From the NCBI GenBank assembly GCA_900543295.1, contig UQQY01000137.1, forward strand, positions 1-5,844: DNA of 5,844 nt, read 5' to 3'. This document shows, in pieces, positions 5,296-5,844 of the stretch. Below the pieces are notes generated by a model. It did no database searches. It was not told the DNA's origin and was given only the letters and a program-made list of their open reading frames with translations. This stretch comes from an uncultured Oscillospiraceae bacterium. GTDB lineage: Bacteria > Bacillota > Clostridia > Oscillospirales > Ruminococcaceae. How positions within the stretch are numbered: the first letter of the stretch is position 1; each line of letters opens with the position of its first letter. The position numbers and the translations under genes were made by a program.

Positions 5296-5844
5296 TTACA
5301 TCCGCTGGATACAGGTGCCGCGGTCGATCAGTTCTGTGCTTACGACAGTTTCACGCGGCTGTTCTCCGCCAATCTGCGCAATCGCCGCTTTTACAGCAAG
5401 CTGTCCGATCAGGCTGAGCGGCTGGCGCATCGTGGTAAGACGCGGAAATGCCATGCCAAATTCGTACCCCGGCTCGTCATCAAAGCCGATAACCGAAACA
5501 TCCTCCGGTACGCGCAGGCCGTTTTCCCGCAGAGCCTGAACCGCGCCGTAGGCCAGTATGTCGCCGGAAGAAAAGATAGCGTGCGGCGCCGTATTTTCTC
5601 TGAGATACCGCTGCATGGCATGGTATGCCCCCTCAAACAGCATCTGGCGGGAAACCTGCCCTTTGTCTGGGTATTCAGGCCTCAGAATATGCGGACGGAC
5701 GCCCTCTGCCGCGGCGCAGGCTGTTTCAAAGCCCATACGGCGGTCTCTGACGGCAGAAATCTGTTCCATTCCGCTGATAAACAAAAGCTCGCGGTGTCCA
5801 AGAGAAAGCAGGTATTCGGTCGCCTCTTTTCCGGCGGCGAAGCT
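5296..5844 (-). CDS. LacI-family transcriptional regulator, ligand-binding C-terminal part (5'-partial)
   Basis: The minus-strand frame is open from the window edge (5844) to a TAA at 5296-5298, giving 182 residues; the TTG at 5784 is an internal Leu codon, not the start. The sequence is the C-terminal half of a LacI/PurR-type sensor domain (periplasmic-binding-protein fold): YLLSLGHRELLFISG, RDRRMGF, then IFSSGDILAYGAVQALRENG, PEDVSVIGFDDEP, PRLTTMRQP, and an ending like STELIDRGTC. Family members are usually about 330-340 residues, so about 150 residues, including the N-terminal helix-turn-helix and its operator-reading residues, lie beyond the window. Such proteins normally repress sugar-use genes and respond to a sugar or phosphosugar; the ligand cannot be told from this part. 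It is convergent with the ECF operon and separated by a two-way terminator, so a role in regulating that operon is not suggested. Confidence 0.92.
   Translation of the reverse strand, partial: SFAAGKEATEYLLSLGHRELLFISGMEQISAVRDRRMGFETACAAAEGVRPHILRPEYPDKGQVSRQMLFEGAYHAMQRYLRENTAPHAIFSSGDILAYGAVQALRENGLRVPEDVSVIGFDDEPGYEFGMAFPRLTTMRQPLSLIGQLAVKAAIAQIGGEQPRETVVSTELIDRGTCIQRM

Noticed and set aside
5296..5784. LacI-type gene starting at TTG 5784
   Set aside because: The frame continues to the window edge with conserved LacI-family sequence (LLSLGHREL) ahead of that codon, so the TTG is an internal Leu and the gene is simply cut by the window.
1..5844. CRISPR array, tRNA, rRNA, insertion sequence or phage genes
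   Set aside because: I saw no regularly spaced direct repeats, cloverleaf-like sequence, transposase motifs or terminal inverted repeats with target duplications.

Overview
The window looks like the chromosome of a Gram-positive, GC-rich member of the Clostridia, probably a gut Oscillospiraceae/Ruminococcaceae-type organism. The reasons are a sortase-type C-terminal anchor of the SPxTG class, a lipoprotein with a classic lipobox, strong AGGAG-type ribosome sites, and an ECF (energy-coupling factor) transporter with a fused double ATPase. The taxon is inferred from gene content and style, not from a marker gene.

Bases 1-5039 are one forward gene cluster that reads as a surface-to-cytoplasm uptake route. 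In order it holds: (1) the C-terminal part of a cell-wall-anchored protein with an alpha-helical (alpha/alpha toroid-like) region, a three-helix surface module and an SPDTG sorting signal; (2) a lipoprotein with a long Ser/Glu-rich stalk and a C-terminal DUF4430 (transcobalamin C-terminal-like) domain; (3) an EcfT transmembrane coupling protein; (4) a single polypeptide carrying two complete EcfA-type ATPase domains; and (5) an integral-membrane S component that sets substrate specificity. Genes 2 to 5 are translationally tight: an ATGA overlap, a 28-base overlap, and another ATGA overlap. The cluster ends in a perfect 20-bp inverted-repeat terminator that can act in both directions.

The likely substrate is cobalamin (vitamin B12) or a related corrinoid. 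This is an inference. Eukaryotic B12 carriers (intrinsic factor, transcobalamin, haptocorrin) are built from an alpha/alpha barrel followed by a small beta domain related to DUF4430. Here a helical barrel-like module and a DUF4430 module sit on neighbouring genes, one tethered to the wall and the other to the membrane, directly upstream of an ECF importer. This resembles a split, two-tier version of a transcobalamin and is the most interesting feature of the window. A cobalamin riboswitch, if present, would lie upstream of base 1 and cannot be seen.

The 105-base gap between genes 1 and 2 contains a 44-base imperfect inverted repeat and an alternative, mutually exclusive hairpin, but no convincing promoter. 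Beyond the terminator, bases 5296-5844 on the minus strand hold the C-terminal half of a LacI-family sugar-type regulator running towards the ECF cluster. The roughly 190 bases between the terminator and that gene contain two short protein-like minus-strand reading frames that may be remnants of a decayed coding sequence.
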